NCBI GenBank assembly: GCA_946480685.1
Contig: CAMLLI010000037.1
Coordinates: 1-12,139, forward strand
Direction of reading: 5' to 3'
Origin: an uncultured Flammeovirgaceae bacterium
GTDB lineage: Bacteria > Bacteroidota > Bacteroidia > Cytophagales > Cyclobacteriaceae
DNA: 12,139 nt
Below are positions 1 through 7,654 of this stretch, piece after piece. A model generated the notes under the pieces. The model saw only the letters and a program-made list of their open reading frames with translations, was not told the DNA's origin and ran no database searches. The position numbers and the translations under genes are program-made. Each line of letters opens with the position of its first letter. The first letter of the stretch is position 1.

Positions 1-924
1 ACACCGATTGAAAATACTACACTTGACTTATGGTCGCAAATGTCGTTTATCAATCCGGGGATATTAGGTCCGCAGACATATTTTAGAAACGAGTATCAAA
101 ACCCGATCGAGAAGAAGAATGATGAATCGCGTTCGCGCAAGTTGCACGCGGTGATCAAACCATTTATTCTGCGCAGACATAAATCGCAGGTAGCGACTGA
201 GCTTCCTGAAAAAGTTGAGAACGTTCAATACTCAACCATGACACCTGAACAGGAGAAACGTTATGAAGAGGTAAAATCAGTATACCGCGAGAAGATCTTT
301 AACCTCATTGAAACTGAAGGGCTCGGCAACAGCCGCTTCATGATATTGGAAGGTCTTACGAAGTTGAGACAGTTAGCGAATCATCCGCGTATGATCGAGC
401 AAGGTTACCAGGGCGATTCCGGTAAACATGAAGACATCACGCACATGCTGGAGAACGCTTTGGCAGAAGGTCACAAGGTGTTGGTGTTTAGTCAGTTTGT
501 GAAGCACCTCGATATAGTACGACAATATCTAAAAGCAAAGAAAATAGATTTTGCATACCTCGATGGTTCAAGCACCGATCGCAAGGAGCAGGTAGATCGT
601 TTCAATAAAGATGAGAACCTGAAGATATTCCTCATCTCGATAAAGGCTGGTGGTTTAGGATTGAACCTGACGGAAGCCGACTATGTATTTATACTCGACC
701 CATGGTGGAACCCGGCAGTGGAAGCACAGGCGGTAGATCGGGCACACCGCATCGGACAGAAGAAAAAAGTATTTACCTATAAATTTATAACGCGCAACAC
801 GGTTGAGGAAAAGATATTGATGTTGCAGCAGCGAAAGTTGAAACTTACCACCGAGCTTATCACCACCGAAGAGAGCTTCATGAAACAACTTTCCAAAGAC
901 GACATTATGCAGATGCTTGCGTAA
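1..924 (+). CDS. SNF2-family DEAD/DEAH helicase, C-terminal part (5' end outside window)
   Basis: The frame is open from base 1, so the gene begins upstream and 307 C-terminal residues are visible. The first residues, TPIENTTLDLWSQ, are the Snf2 motif that follows the DEAH box. The rest is the second RecA lobe: KVLVFSQF near residue 158, then motif V (SIKAGGLGLNLT, about 216-227), DPWWNPAVEAQAVDRAHRIG with motif VI, and the conserved VEEKI and QQRK tail. These are established Swi2/Snf2 ATPase motifs. Such proteins translocate on double-stranded DNA and remodel protein-DNA complexes or act in transcription and repair; the bacterial role of this one cannot be told. Bacteroidota relatives are usually about 1000 residues with an N-terminal SWIM-type zinc finger, which would lie off the window. 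The stop is TAA at 922-924. A weak 5-bp inverted repeat (940-944 with 952-956) follows the stop but has no good T-tract. Confidence 0.93.
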   Translation, partial: TPIENTTLDLWSQMSFINPGILGPQTYFRNEYQNPIEKKNDESRSRKLHAVIKPFILRRHKSQVATELPEKVENVQYSTMTPEQEKRYEEVKSVYREKIFNLIETEGLGNSRFMILEGLTKLRQLANHPRMIEQGYQGDSGKHEDITHMLENALAEGHKVLVFSQFVKHLDIVRQYLKAKKIDFAYLDGSSTDRKEQVDRFNKDENLKIFLISIKAGGLGLNLTEADYVFILDPWWNPAVEAQAVDRAHRIGQKKKVFTYKFITRNTVEEKILMLQQRKLKLTTELITTEESFMKQLSKDDIMQMLA

Positions 925-976
925 GCTATAGGTAGTTCCAGAGTTATATATACTCTTTACAAAATATTTATTCGGT

Positions 977-1363
977 ATGAAGAAATGGATCAGCCAGCAT
1001 CACGCGCTTGTACTGTTACGAGTAGGTGTATCGGTTATTATGATGGCCCATGGCTTTCAGCGACTATACTATAACACTGTAAATGATTTCGGAGAATTTC
1101 TGAACGCCAAAGGATTTGTGATTGGCTATGCGCTGGCATGGACCATTACGTTGTTTGAACTTGCTGGAGGTTTGCTGCTGGCCCTCGGTAAATTTACCCG
1201 CTGGATCTGCATGGCCTGGATGGTAGTAATTATCATGGGCATTATACTGGTGCATGCACAGCACGGATGGTTTGTAGTAGGCCCGTCAACCGGTGGCGTT
1301 GAATATAGTATATTGTTGCTGCTGGCGTTGACAGCCATTGCATCACACGATAAAGTAAAGTAG
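977..1363 (+). CDS. DoxX-family integral membrane protein
   Basis: This 128-residue protein is almost entirely hydrophobic, with four predicted membrane helices at about residues 10-27, 48-70, 75-94 and 108-123. The first helix carries LLRVGVSVIMMAHGFQ, matching the DoxX pattern of an Arg in helix 1 followed by a HG motif. The segment FELAGGLLLALG matches the conserved E-x-x-G-G of helix 2. Length and topology fit the DoxX/DoxD-like family, whose members act at the membrane in quinone- or thiol-linked redox processes; the exact substrate here is unknown. ATG at 977 is the only sensible start, since helix 1 follows within 10 residues. It lies 52 bp after the SNF2-type gene on the same strand, so co-transcription is possible but not shown. 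It converges on the RNA methyltransferase gene with a 26-bp gap and no visible hairpin. Confidence 0.9.
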   Translation: MKKWISQHHALVLLRVGVSVIMMAHGFQRLYYNTVNDFGEFLNAKGFVIGYALAWTITLFELAGGLLLALGKFTRWICMAWMVVIIMGIILVHAQHGWFVVGPSTGGVEYSILLLLALTAIASHDKVK

Positions 1364-1389
1364 TTGGATTGTTATAGTATAGCTGGTCG

Positions 1390-1926
1390 TTATTGCTTAA
1401 GTACAAGCTTCCGGAATATTTCCCACACCACTACGCCAAGGCAAACGGAAACATTGAGCGAGTGCTTGGTGCCTGCCTGCGGAATTTCAAGCGCTATATC
1501 TCCGTAAGCTATTGCTTCTTCACTTACACCATTCACTTCATTACCGAAAATGAGACAGTATTTTTTATCCGCTGCCGGTATAAATTCCTGTAACGGTATA
1601 CTCGCGGTGGTCTGCTCGACAATGACAATGGTATATCCTTGTGCCTTCAGATCTTTTACGACATCAGCAGTTTCAGAAGCATAGTGCCATTCAACAGACT
1701 CGGTAGCACCCAATGCAGTTTTTTGTATTTCACGGTGAGGAGGAGTGCCGGTAATTCCTGTCAGGTAAATTTTCTCAACACGAAATGCATCAGCCGTGCG
1801 GAATGCAGAGCCTACATTATGCAGACTGCGAATATTGTCCAGCACAATAGAAACCGGAAGTTTATCCGACTCTTTAAATTCATCAACGGAAATTCGTCCC
1901 AACTCATCCAGCGAAAGCTTTTTCAT
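1390..1926 (-). CDS. SpoU/TrmH-family RNA 2'-O-methyltransferase
   Basis: The 178-residue product carries all three SPOUT motifs. Motif 1 is LDNIRSLHNVGSAFRTADAF (29-48) with Asn31 and Arg43. Motif 2 is LIFGNEVNGVSEE (125-137). Motif 3 is EIPQAGTKHSLNVSVCLGV (147-165), which forms the trefoil-knot SAM site. The family methylates a ribose 2'-OH in tRNA or rRNA using S-adenosylmethionine. The protein is short and lacks the N-terminal L30e-like substrate domain of RlmB or TsnR, so it resembles the compact TrmH/TrmL group. Which RNA it modifies cannot be decided from sequence, so no symbol is given. The ATG at 1926 gives a normal N-terminus. A perfect TAnnTTTG box lies about 32 bp upstream on the minus strand. 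It is divergent from the GAF-domain gene and convergent with doxX, so it is probably monocistronic. Confidence 0.93.
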   Translation of the reverse strand: MKKLSLDELGRISVDEFKESDKLPVSIVLDNIRSLHNVGSAFRTADAFRVEKIYLTGITGTPPHREIQKTALGATESVEWHYASETADVVKDLKAQGYTIVIVEQTTASIPLQEFIPAADKKYCLIFGNEVNGVSEEAIAYGDIALEIPQAGTKHSLNVSVCLGVVVWEIFRKLVLKQ

Positions 1927-1957
1927 ATAGTCTGTCTTTTAGAAATATAGCAGGCGG

Positions 1958-1965
1958 CAAAAATA
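1958..1965 (-). promoter_or_regulatory. Probable -7 box of the RNA methyltransferase promoter
   Basis: On the minus strand these bases read TATTTTTG, an exact match to the Bacteroidota -7 consensus TAnnTTTG. The box lies 32 bp before the ATG at 1926, a normal leader distance. No clear TTTG -33 element is visible at 17-23 bp further upstream, so the call rests on one box and its position. Confidence 0.45.
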
Positions 1966-2039
1966 CGTGTGTATTTTATGAAATAATAGTATATTCGAGA
2001 GGTGTTGATTTGTGAAGTTGTGCCTAATCCTGTTTTGCC

Positions 2040-3449
2040 ATGTTAAATTTCTGGAAAAGTATTTCGTATTTAGGTGTTAATGATAGTCAGGACTTTCGTC
2101 TGGCGCGAAGAATTATTCTGTCCAATCGCTTCGGGTTGCTTATAGCTTTTGTCACACTCATTTTCCTGGTAGTCTTTTTATTTCGTCAGCATACAGCGAT
2201 CATTCCATTACTCGGCATGCTGGTGGTAGCCAGCAGTATTTGGTTTCTGAACGGGCTGGAGTTAACAGGCTTGTCACGCTTCATCACCAGTCTCATTCCG
2301 GCGGTAGGTTTGTTCGTTCTTAACATTTCACAAAAATTTGGCGACCCTTCCACGATCGATATTCTGCATTATGCTACACCGCGTATGATTATTATAGGCT
2401 CGGCTATTTTGCCATTCGCGATGTTTACTCCATCCGAAAAAAAATATGTAATCAGCGCGGTTGCTGTCATTATACTGCTCGGCTTTGGCTATGATGCCAT
2501 TCATGAAATATTTGAAGTAGATATAGCATCACTCGGCATCAACGATAAGTACTATGGTATAGTAACAGAAGATATGGCCGTGCTCACCATCATTGTTATA
2601 GCAGCATCTGCTTTTATGTTTAGCATGGGTGAACAGTACGATCGTAAAGCAAAAAGTTTATTAGACGAAGCACTTCAGCAAACCGAGACACTTCGCAGCA
2701 ACGAAGAGAACCTTCGTAAAACACTTCGCGAACTTGAAGATGCCCGCAAGAAAGATGACGCACGAAGCTGGGTTGCCAAAGGCGTGGCGGAGCTGAGTGC
2801 TTTGCTGCAGGTAACAGATGATTCTCAGAATATATATGAACGCTGGCTTTCCTCCATTATAAAATACCTGAAAGTAAACCAGGGCGGACTGTTTATTGCC
2901 GATGAAGATGCTGACGGTAAAGTGCAATTGAACCTTATAGCGAGTTATGCTTTTGAACGCAAAAAGTTTTTACAGAAATCACTCGCACCCGGTGAAGGTC
3001 TGGTAGGGCAGGCCTATATGGAAAAACATTCCATCTACCTGAAGAAAGTGCCGAAGGAATATATACACATCACATCCGGCCTTGGCGATGCACCGCCACA
3101 TGTAGTATTGGTAATGCCGATACGTACCACGCACACAACGGAGGCCATACTGGAAATAGCTTCATTTCATGAGCTCGAAGAACATCACTTTGAGTTACTT
3201 GAGAAATTGGGAGAGGCGCTCGCATCGTTTATCTCCAATCACAAAGTAAACCAGCGAACCAAGCATTTGTTGCAGCAGGCCCAAACCATGTCGGAAGAAC
3301 TTCGTGCAAACGAGGAGGAAATGCGACAAAACCTGGAAGAGCTCACCGCTACACAGGAGGCACTGGCCCGTAAAGAAAGAGAGTATCAGCAGCGGATTGC
3401 TGAACTGGAAGAAACATTATTAAATACCCGCACCACGGCTGCCGTATAA
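2040..3449 (+). CDS. Six-helix membrane protein with cytoplasmic GAF domain and no output domain
   Basis: This 469-residue protein begins with six predicted membrane helices (about 33-48, 53-70, 80-96, 115-130, 136-151 and 178-197). A coiled coil follows (about 200-240), then a GAF domain (about 245-400) recognisable by WVAKGVAELSALL, GGLFIAD, APGEGLVGQAYMEKHSIYL and the HHFELLEKLGEALASFIS exit helix. A second coiled coil runs from about 403 to 463. GAF domains bind small ligands or mediate dimerisation in signalling proteins. I see no histidine kinase, GGDEF, cyclase, SpoIIE or HTH region, and the protein stops after the second coiled coil, where relatives usually continue into PAS or kinase modules. 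The two coiled coils share a repeated pattern, LRxNEExxRxxLxEL. It may signal through a partner protein. It is divergent from the RNA methyltransferase gene and 61 bp upstream of mutS. Confidence 0.87.
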   Translation: MLNFWKSISYLGVNDSQDFRLARRIILSNRFGLLIAFVTLIFLVVFLFRQHTAIIPLLGMLVVASSIWFLNGLELTGLSRFITSLIPAVGLFVLNISQKFGDPSTIDILHYATPRMIIIGSAILPFAMFTPSEKKYVISAVAVIILLGFGYDAIHEIFEVDIASLGINDKYYGIVTEDMAVLTIIVIAASAFMFSMGEQYDRKAKSLLDEALQQTETLRSNEENLRKTLRELEDARKKDDARSWVAKGVAELSALLQVTDDSQNIYERWLSSIIKYLKVNQGGLFIADEDADGKVQLNLIASYAFERKKFLQKSLAPGEGLVGQAYMEKHSIYLKKVPKEYIHITSGLGDAPPHVVLVMPIRTTHTTEAILEIASFHELEEHHFELLEKLGEALASFISNHKVNQRTKHLLQQAQTMSEELRANEEEMRQNLEELTATQEALARKEREYQQRIAELEETLLNTRTTAAV

Positions 3450-3496
3450 CATTAAAAAAATCAGTTTCAGTGTCGGCCATGCATAGTCGACTTTTC

Positions 3497-3504
3497 TATC
3501 TTTG
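3497..3504 (+). promoter_or_regulatory. Probable -7 box of the mutS promoter, almost touching the start codon
   Basis: TATCTTTG is an exact match to the Bacteroidota -7 consensus TAnnTTTG. Only six bases separate it from the ATG at 3511, so transcription would begin at or within a few bases of the start codon. No good TTTG -33 element is seen 17-23 bp upstream. The TTG that could extend the reading frame to 3502 lies inside this box, which argues against its use as a start. Confidence 0.45.
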
Positions 3505-3510
3505 CCAATC

Positions 3511-6120
3511 ATGGCAGAAGCAAAAACCTCAACAGAAACTCCGTTACAGAAGCAATACAACGCAATTAAAGCAAAGTACCCCGGTGCTCTTTTGCTTTTT
3601 CGTGTAGGCGATTTTTACGAAACCTTTGGGCAGGATGCAATTGCTGCCAGCAAAGTACTCGATATTGTATTAACCAAGCGCGGCAATGGCTCTGCCTCCG
3701 AAACTGCGCTGGCGGGTTTTCCGCATCATTCGCTGGATACATATTTACCACGCCTCGTGCGTGCGGGTCACCGGGTGGCTATATGCGATCAGCTGGAAGA
3801 TCCGAAATTTGTAAAGGGTATAGTAAAGCGTGGCGTTACCGAGCTTGTTACTCCGGGTCTGTCGTTTAACGATAACGTACTCAACCGGAAGCAGAACAAC
3901 TTTCTCGCTTCCATTTTCGCTTCGGCCAATGCCGTTGGTGTTTCATTTCTTGATTTATCTACCGGTGAATTTTATGCAGCGCAGGGAACGGAAACCTATA
4001 TTTTGAAATTGGTGCAGGGCTTTGCTCCCTCTGAAATTATATTCAGTAAACCGACACGCGAAAAGTTTGAATCACTTTTCCGCGAAGAGTATAGCACATT
4101 CGCATTGGATGAATGGGTATATGGATATGATTATGCCTACGAAAAACTTACCAACCAGTTTAAGACCGCTTCCCTGAAAGGTTTTGGCATAGAGGATTAC
4201 GGTGAAGCAATTATAGCGGCCGGTGCTATACTACATTACCTGGAAGAAACCGAACATAAAGATACTTCGCACATTGCATCGATCTCACGTATTGATGAAG
4301 ACCGCTATGTGTGGCTCGATAAATTTACCATTCGGAATCTCGAGATTGTTAACTCGCAGAACGAGGGTGGTGTTCCGCTGATTGAAGTTCTCGATTGTAC
4401 CGTTACCCCCATGGGTTCACGGCAGTTGCGTAAGTGGATGATTCTTCCGCTGAAAGAAAAAGCTGCCATTGAAGAAAGACTTTCTATTGTTGATACACTC
4501 TATAACGATTCTACGCTTGCTGAAAAAGTAGCAGAACCGTTAAAACAGATTACTGATCTGGAGCGATTGATATCGAAGGTTGCTGTGAATCGCATTAACC
4601 CGCGCGAGATGCTGCAACTCAAAAGATCACTAAAATGTATTGGGCCGATTCGCGAACAGTTGAAGGATCATGAATCGCCTGCATTAAAGAAAATGGCAGA
4701 CCAGCTTCACACCTGTGAATTACTGGTAGACAAAATTGAACTCGAGCTGCGCGAAGATGTATCCATTGCAAGCAACCAGGGTGGTCTCATCAAAGAAGGT
4801 ATAGATGCCGAGCTCGATGAATTGCAAAAGATAGCCTTTTCTGGTAAAGATTATTTACTGCAGATACAAAAACGAGAAGTTGAACGTACCGGTATAAATT
4901 CACTCAAGATATCGTTCAACAAAGTTTTCGGTTATTACCTCGAAGTAAGCAACGCCAATAAAGATAAAGTACCGTCTGACTGGATACGCAAGCAAACACT
5001 GGTAAATGCCGAGCGCTATATTACCGAAGAGCTGAAAGTATACGAAGAGAAAATTCTGCATGCGGAAGAAAAATTAACCGCGATTGAGCAGCGCATCTTC
5101 ATGGCGTTGATCCAGGCAGCGGCAGCGTATATACCGCAGATTCAGCAGAACGCCCGCGTTATAGCACAGCTTGATTGCTTGTTTTCGTTTGCAACAGTAG
5201 CAGCGCGGAATAAATATACCCGTCCGCAGATTAATGAATCACTCATTGTTGATATAAAGGCGGGTAGGCACCCCGTTATAGAAAAGCAATTACCAGTTGG
5301 TGAGAGCTATGTTCCCAACGATGTTTTCCTAGACAGTGATAAACAACAGGTAATGATCATCACTGGTCCGAACATGGCCGGTAAATCTGCTTTGCTTCGA
5401 CAAACTGCACTCATTGTGTTAATGGCGCAGATGGGAAGTTTTGTTCCTGCAGAAGCAGCATCCATTGGTTTGGTTGATAAGGTATTTACACGGGTAGGTG
5501 CTTCTGATAATCTTTCGCGAGGTGAATCAACGTTCATGGTGGAGATGACGGAGACGGCCAGCATCCTCAACAACCTGAGCAACCGCAGTCTTATCCTGAT
5601 GGATGAGATCGGACGTGGTACCAGCACATACGATGGTGTCTCTATAGCATGGGCCATTGTTGAATACCTGCACAATCATAAAGATTTCAAACCGAAAACA
5701 CTTTTTGCTACACACTATCACGAGCTGAATCAGCTTGAAGAAGATCTCACGCGCGTAAAGAACTTCAATGTATCAGTAAAAGAAGTTGGCGATAAGATCA
5801 TCTTTATGCGCAAGCTGAAAGAAGGTGGTAGCGAACATAGCTTTGGTATACATGTAGCCCAACTGGCCGGGATGCCGAATCGCGTAGTGTTTCGCGCGAA
5901 TGAAATTCTGCATTTCCTCGAGAAGGATAAACATAAAAATGAGCAGCGCGAAAAGGTGCGTGAAGTACCGAAGCCAACACCTCAAATGACATTGTTCGAA
6001 ACGGATCCGCGCTTCAAAGAAATAGAGGAGAAGCTCAGCAAGATTGATATCAACACAATCAGTCCGGTGGAGGCGTTGCTAAAGCTCAATGAGCTGCTCA
6101 CAACGTTCAACCGAAAGTAA
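3511..6120 (+). CDS. mutS: DNA mismatch repair ATPase MutS
   Basis: This 869-residue protein has the full MutS layout and normal length. The mismatch-reading loop carries Phe35-Tyr36-Glu37 in GDFYETF, matching the Phe-x-Glu that wedges into mismatches. The connector, lever and clamp regions follow. The ATPase has Walker A GPNMAGKSALLRQ (619-631), the signature SRGESTFMVEM, Walker B LILMDEIGRGTSTYDG with Asp698 and Glu699, and the ATHYHEL switch (733-739). Near the C-terminus, QMTLF (825-829) looks like a beta-clamp binding motif, as in MutS1 proteins. It recognises mismatches and small loops and recruits MutL. Start ATG 3511 is preferred over an in-frame TTG at 3502 that lies in the promoter box. 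It converges on the DEAD-box helicase gene with 28 bp between stops. No mutL or mutH lies nearby, as expected in this phylum. Confidence 0.98.
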   Translation: MAEAKTSTETPLQKQYNAIKAKYPGALLLFRVGDFYETFGQDAIAASKVLDIVLTKRGNGSASETALAGFPHHSLDTYLPRLVRAGHRVAICDQLEDPKFVKGIVKRGVTELVTPGLSFNDNVLNRKQNNFLASIFASANAVGVSFLDLSTGEFYAAQGTETYILKLVQGFAPSEIIFSKPTREKFESLFREEYSTFALDEWVYGYDYAYEKLTNQFKTASLKGFGIEDYGEAIIAAGAILHYLEETEHKDTSHIASISRIDEDRYVWLDKFTIRNLEIVNSQNEGGVPLIEVLDCTVTPMGSRQLRKWMILPLKEKAAIEERLSIVDTLYNDSTLAEKVAEPLKQITDLERLISKVAVNRINPREMLQLKRSLKCIGPIREQLKDHESPALKKMADQLHTCELLVDKIELELREDVSIASNQGGLIKEGIDAELDELQKIAFSGKDYLLQIQKREVERTGINSLKISFNKVFGYYLEVSNANKDKVPSDWIRKQTLVNAERYITEELKVYEEKILHAEEKLTAIEQRIFMALIQAAAAYIPQIQQNARVIAQLDCLFSFATVAARNKYTRPQINESLIVDIKAGRHPVIEKQLPVGESYVPNDVFLDSDKQQVMIITGPNMAGKSALLRQTALIVLMAQMGSFVPAEAASIGLVDKVFTRVGASDNLSRGESTFMVEMTETASILNNLSNRSLILMDEIGRGTSTYDGVSIAWAIVEYLHNHKDFKPKTLFATHYHELNQLEEDLTRVKNFNVSVKEVGDKIIFMRKLKEGGSEHSFGIHVAQLAGMPNRVVFRANEILHFLEKDKHKNEQREKVREVPKPTPQMTLFETDPRFKEIEEKLSKIDINTISPVEALLKLNELLTTFNRK

Positions 6121-6148
6121 GTATATATTTCAGCGGAAGCCTGTAAAG

Positions 6149-7360
6149 CTATTTCTTCTTGAAGTGCTTTCCGGGCTTTCGTTTTTTGAAGTTGCCCGTC
6201 TTCTTTTTTACTTCCGGACTATATACAGGGCCTTCGCCCAGTTCGGCAGGTAATGGCATTTTTGGAATCACATCACCGATCAGGTTCTCGATACTCAGAA
6301 ATTTACGCTGATCTTTTTCGTTGATCAACGTTACGGCAGTACCCGTAGTTTCGGCACGCGCAGTTCGGCCGATGCGGTGAACGTAATCTTCCGGATCAGG
6401 CGGTACGTCCCAGTTAATTACCAGACTTATACCTTCTACATCTATACCGCGCGATAACACATCGGTACCAATAAGCATATTAACCTGTTTATTCTTGAAT
6501 GCCCGCAGAATTTCTTCACGCTCCTGTTGCTCCAGGTCTGAGTGAAATGCTTTGGCCGGGAGTCCACCGCGCTGAAAGGCTGTGTCCAGTTTTTTTACCG
6601 TTTCCTTGGTAGAAGCAAAGATGATCACACTCTTCCACGGCACAGTTTTCAAAACATGTTTCAGTATAGCACCTTTCTGCTGATCGAATACAACATACGC
6701 CTGTTGTGAAATACCAGCAGCAGGTTTTGCTATAGCAATGTTTATCTCCTTTGGTTGTCGTAATATTTTGCTGGCCAGCATCCGGATCTTCGGAGGCATA
6801 GTAGCAGAGAATAATAAAGTCTGGCGCTCCGTAGGCAGATACTTGATGATCTTTACTATATCATCATAAAAGCCCATGTCCAGCATGCGATCTGCTTCAT
6901 CGAGTATAAGATGTTGCAGGTGATCGAACTTGATAGTGCCGGCAGCCAGCAAAGCAATCAACCGGCCGGGTGTTGCTATAATTATATCGGCTCCTTCTTC
7001 AAGAGCCTTGCGTTGCTGATCCCACGTAGCGCCATCGCCACCACCATATATAGGGAGCGAACTTACACCGAGAAAATACGCGAAGCCTTCTATTTGCTGA
7101 TCGATCTGCTGCGCAAGTTCACGCGTAGGCGCAATCACCAGTGTATTTAAATGCCGGGTCTCAGCATGAATAATCTTGTTGAGTACAGGAAGAATATAGG
7201 CTGCAGTTTTACCAGTACCGGTTTGTGCGCAGGCAATCAGATCGTGATTATCAAGAATAACAGGTATCGCTTGCTCCTGGATAGGCGTTGCTTTACTAAA
7301 CCCCATGGCATCGAGGCCATCAATAAGTTTCGGATCGAATTTAAAATCGTGGAAGGTCAA
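6149..7360 (-). CDS. DEAD-box ATP-dependent RNA helicase, RhlE-like
   Basis: The 403-residue protein has every DEAD-box motif in order: an aromatic upstream of Gln28 in ATPIQEQ (Q motif), AQTGTGKT (45-52), PTRELAQQ, TPGRLI, DEAD (154-157), SATMP (185-189), VIIFAST, GTDVLSRGIDVEGI and HRIGRTAR (328-335). The lysine-rich tail after residue 384 (KKRK, KHFKKK) is typical of RhlE-type helicases and probably contacts RNA non-specifically. Such proteins unwind short RNA duplexes in ribosome assembly or mRNA decay. The start is TTG at 7360: it gives the family-like N-terminus TFHDFKFDPKLIDGL, and no in-frame ATG or GTG was found in the roughly 60 bases upstream that I read. A GATGTTTG sequence on the minus strand (7383-7390) is one mismatch from the -7 consensus and could be its promoter, but this is weak. 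The gene is convergent with mutS. Confidence 0.95.
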   Translation of the reverse strand: MTFHDFKFDPKLIDGLDAMGFSKATPIQEQAIPVILDNHDLIACAQTGTGKTAAYILPVLNKIIHAETRHLNTLVIAPTRELAQQIDQQIEGFAYFLGVSSLPIYGGGDGATWDQQRKALEEGADIIIATPGRLIALLAAGTIKFDHLQHLILDEADRMLDMGFYDDIVKIIKYLPTERQTLLFSATMPPKIRMLASKILRQPKEINIAIAKPAAGISQQAYVVFDQQKGAILKHVLKTVPWKSVIIFASTKETVKKLDTAFQRGGLPAKAFHSDLEQQEREEILRAFKNKQVNMLIGTDVLSRGIDVEGISLVINWDVPPDPEDYVHRIGRTARAETTGTAVTLINEKDQRKFLSIENLIGDVIPKMPLPAELGEGPVYSPEVKKKTGNFKKRKPGKHFKKK

Positions 7361-7654
7361 AGGAAGAAAATTTTTTATAATGCAAACATCACTTAATACA
7401 ATGAATACTAAATAAATGTTTCTGCGATATACTTTAAAATTTTAACGTGGCAAAATGATGAGGCGTGAACCGTTATCCGTTAATCGTTAGAAGTTAATCG
7501 TTGTCGGTTCCATGTTATTCCTTCAGATCAATCTTTTTTCGATCTTCCCATCACACTCAATACCCGCCCCCACACTTCTAGCAGGTAGTGGCCTGAGGCT
7601 CGCAGCTAATTCTGGCACAATTTTTCGTAATTTTATCGTTAATAAGTTCTATCT
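7361..7654. other. Non-coding divergent region between helicase and lipoprotein genes
   Basis: I see no supportable gene in these 294 bases. The left part is very AT-rich, with a perfect 12-bp palindrome TTAAAATTTTAA at 7434-7445, and presumably holds the helicase promoter. The centre (7462-7510) holds a degenerate seven-base tandem repeat. The right part is mixed, including a C-rich stretch around 7561-7575. TAATTTTA at 7628-7635 is a weak candidate -7 box for the lipoprotein gene, two to three bases off an ideal promoter. Confidence 0.6.
7462..7510. repeat. Degenerate heptamer tandem repeat, consensus about WYCGTTA
   Basis: Read in steps of seven from 7462 the units are GGCGTGA, ACCGTTA, TCCGTTA, ATCGTTA, GAAGTTA, ATCGTTG and TCGGTTC. 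The GTT core falls at the same phase in the last six. Within it the ten-base word GTTAATCGTT occurs twice (7479-7488 and 7493-7502), exactly two periods apart. It is non-coding. The function is unknown; it could be a slippage-derived microsatellite, a protein-binding array or part of a dispersed intergenic family. Confidence 0.6.

Noticed and set aside
940..956. AGAGT/ACTCT inverted repeat as terminator of the SNF2-type gene
   Set aside because: Only five pairs, an AT-only loop and no run of Ts after it.
2009..2037. TTTG-N17-CTGTTTTG as a promoter for the GAF gene
   Set aside because: The -7 box lacks the TA and ends only two bases before the ATG, so transcription would begin inside the gene, while the protein N-terminus looks correct from that ATG.
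3502..3510. TTG start three codons upstream of the mutS ATG
   Set aside because: The TTG is part of an exact TAnnTTTG promoter box and the ATG at 3511 is a normal start.
5307..5721. Long minus-strand reading frames inside mutS
   Set aside because: They overlap the conserved Walker and signature regions of mutS, show no domain features and are shadow frames.
7526..7553. AGATC/GATCT inverted repeat with a T-rich loop upstream of the lipoprotein gene
   Set aside because: A five-base stem with an 11-base loop in AT-rich DNA is expected by chance and has no terminator or operator context.
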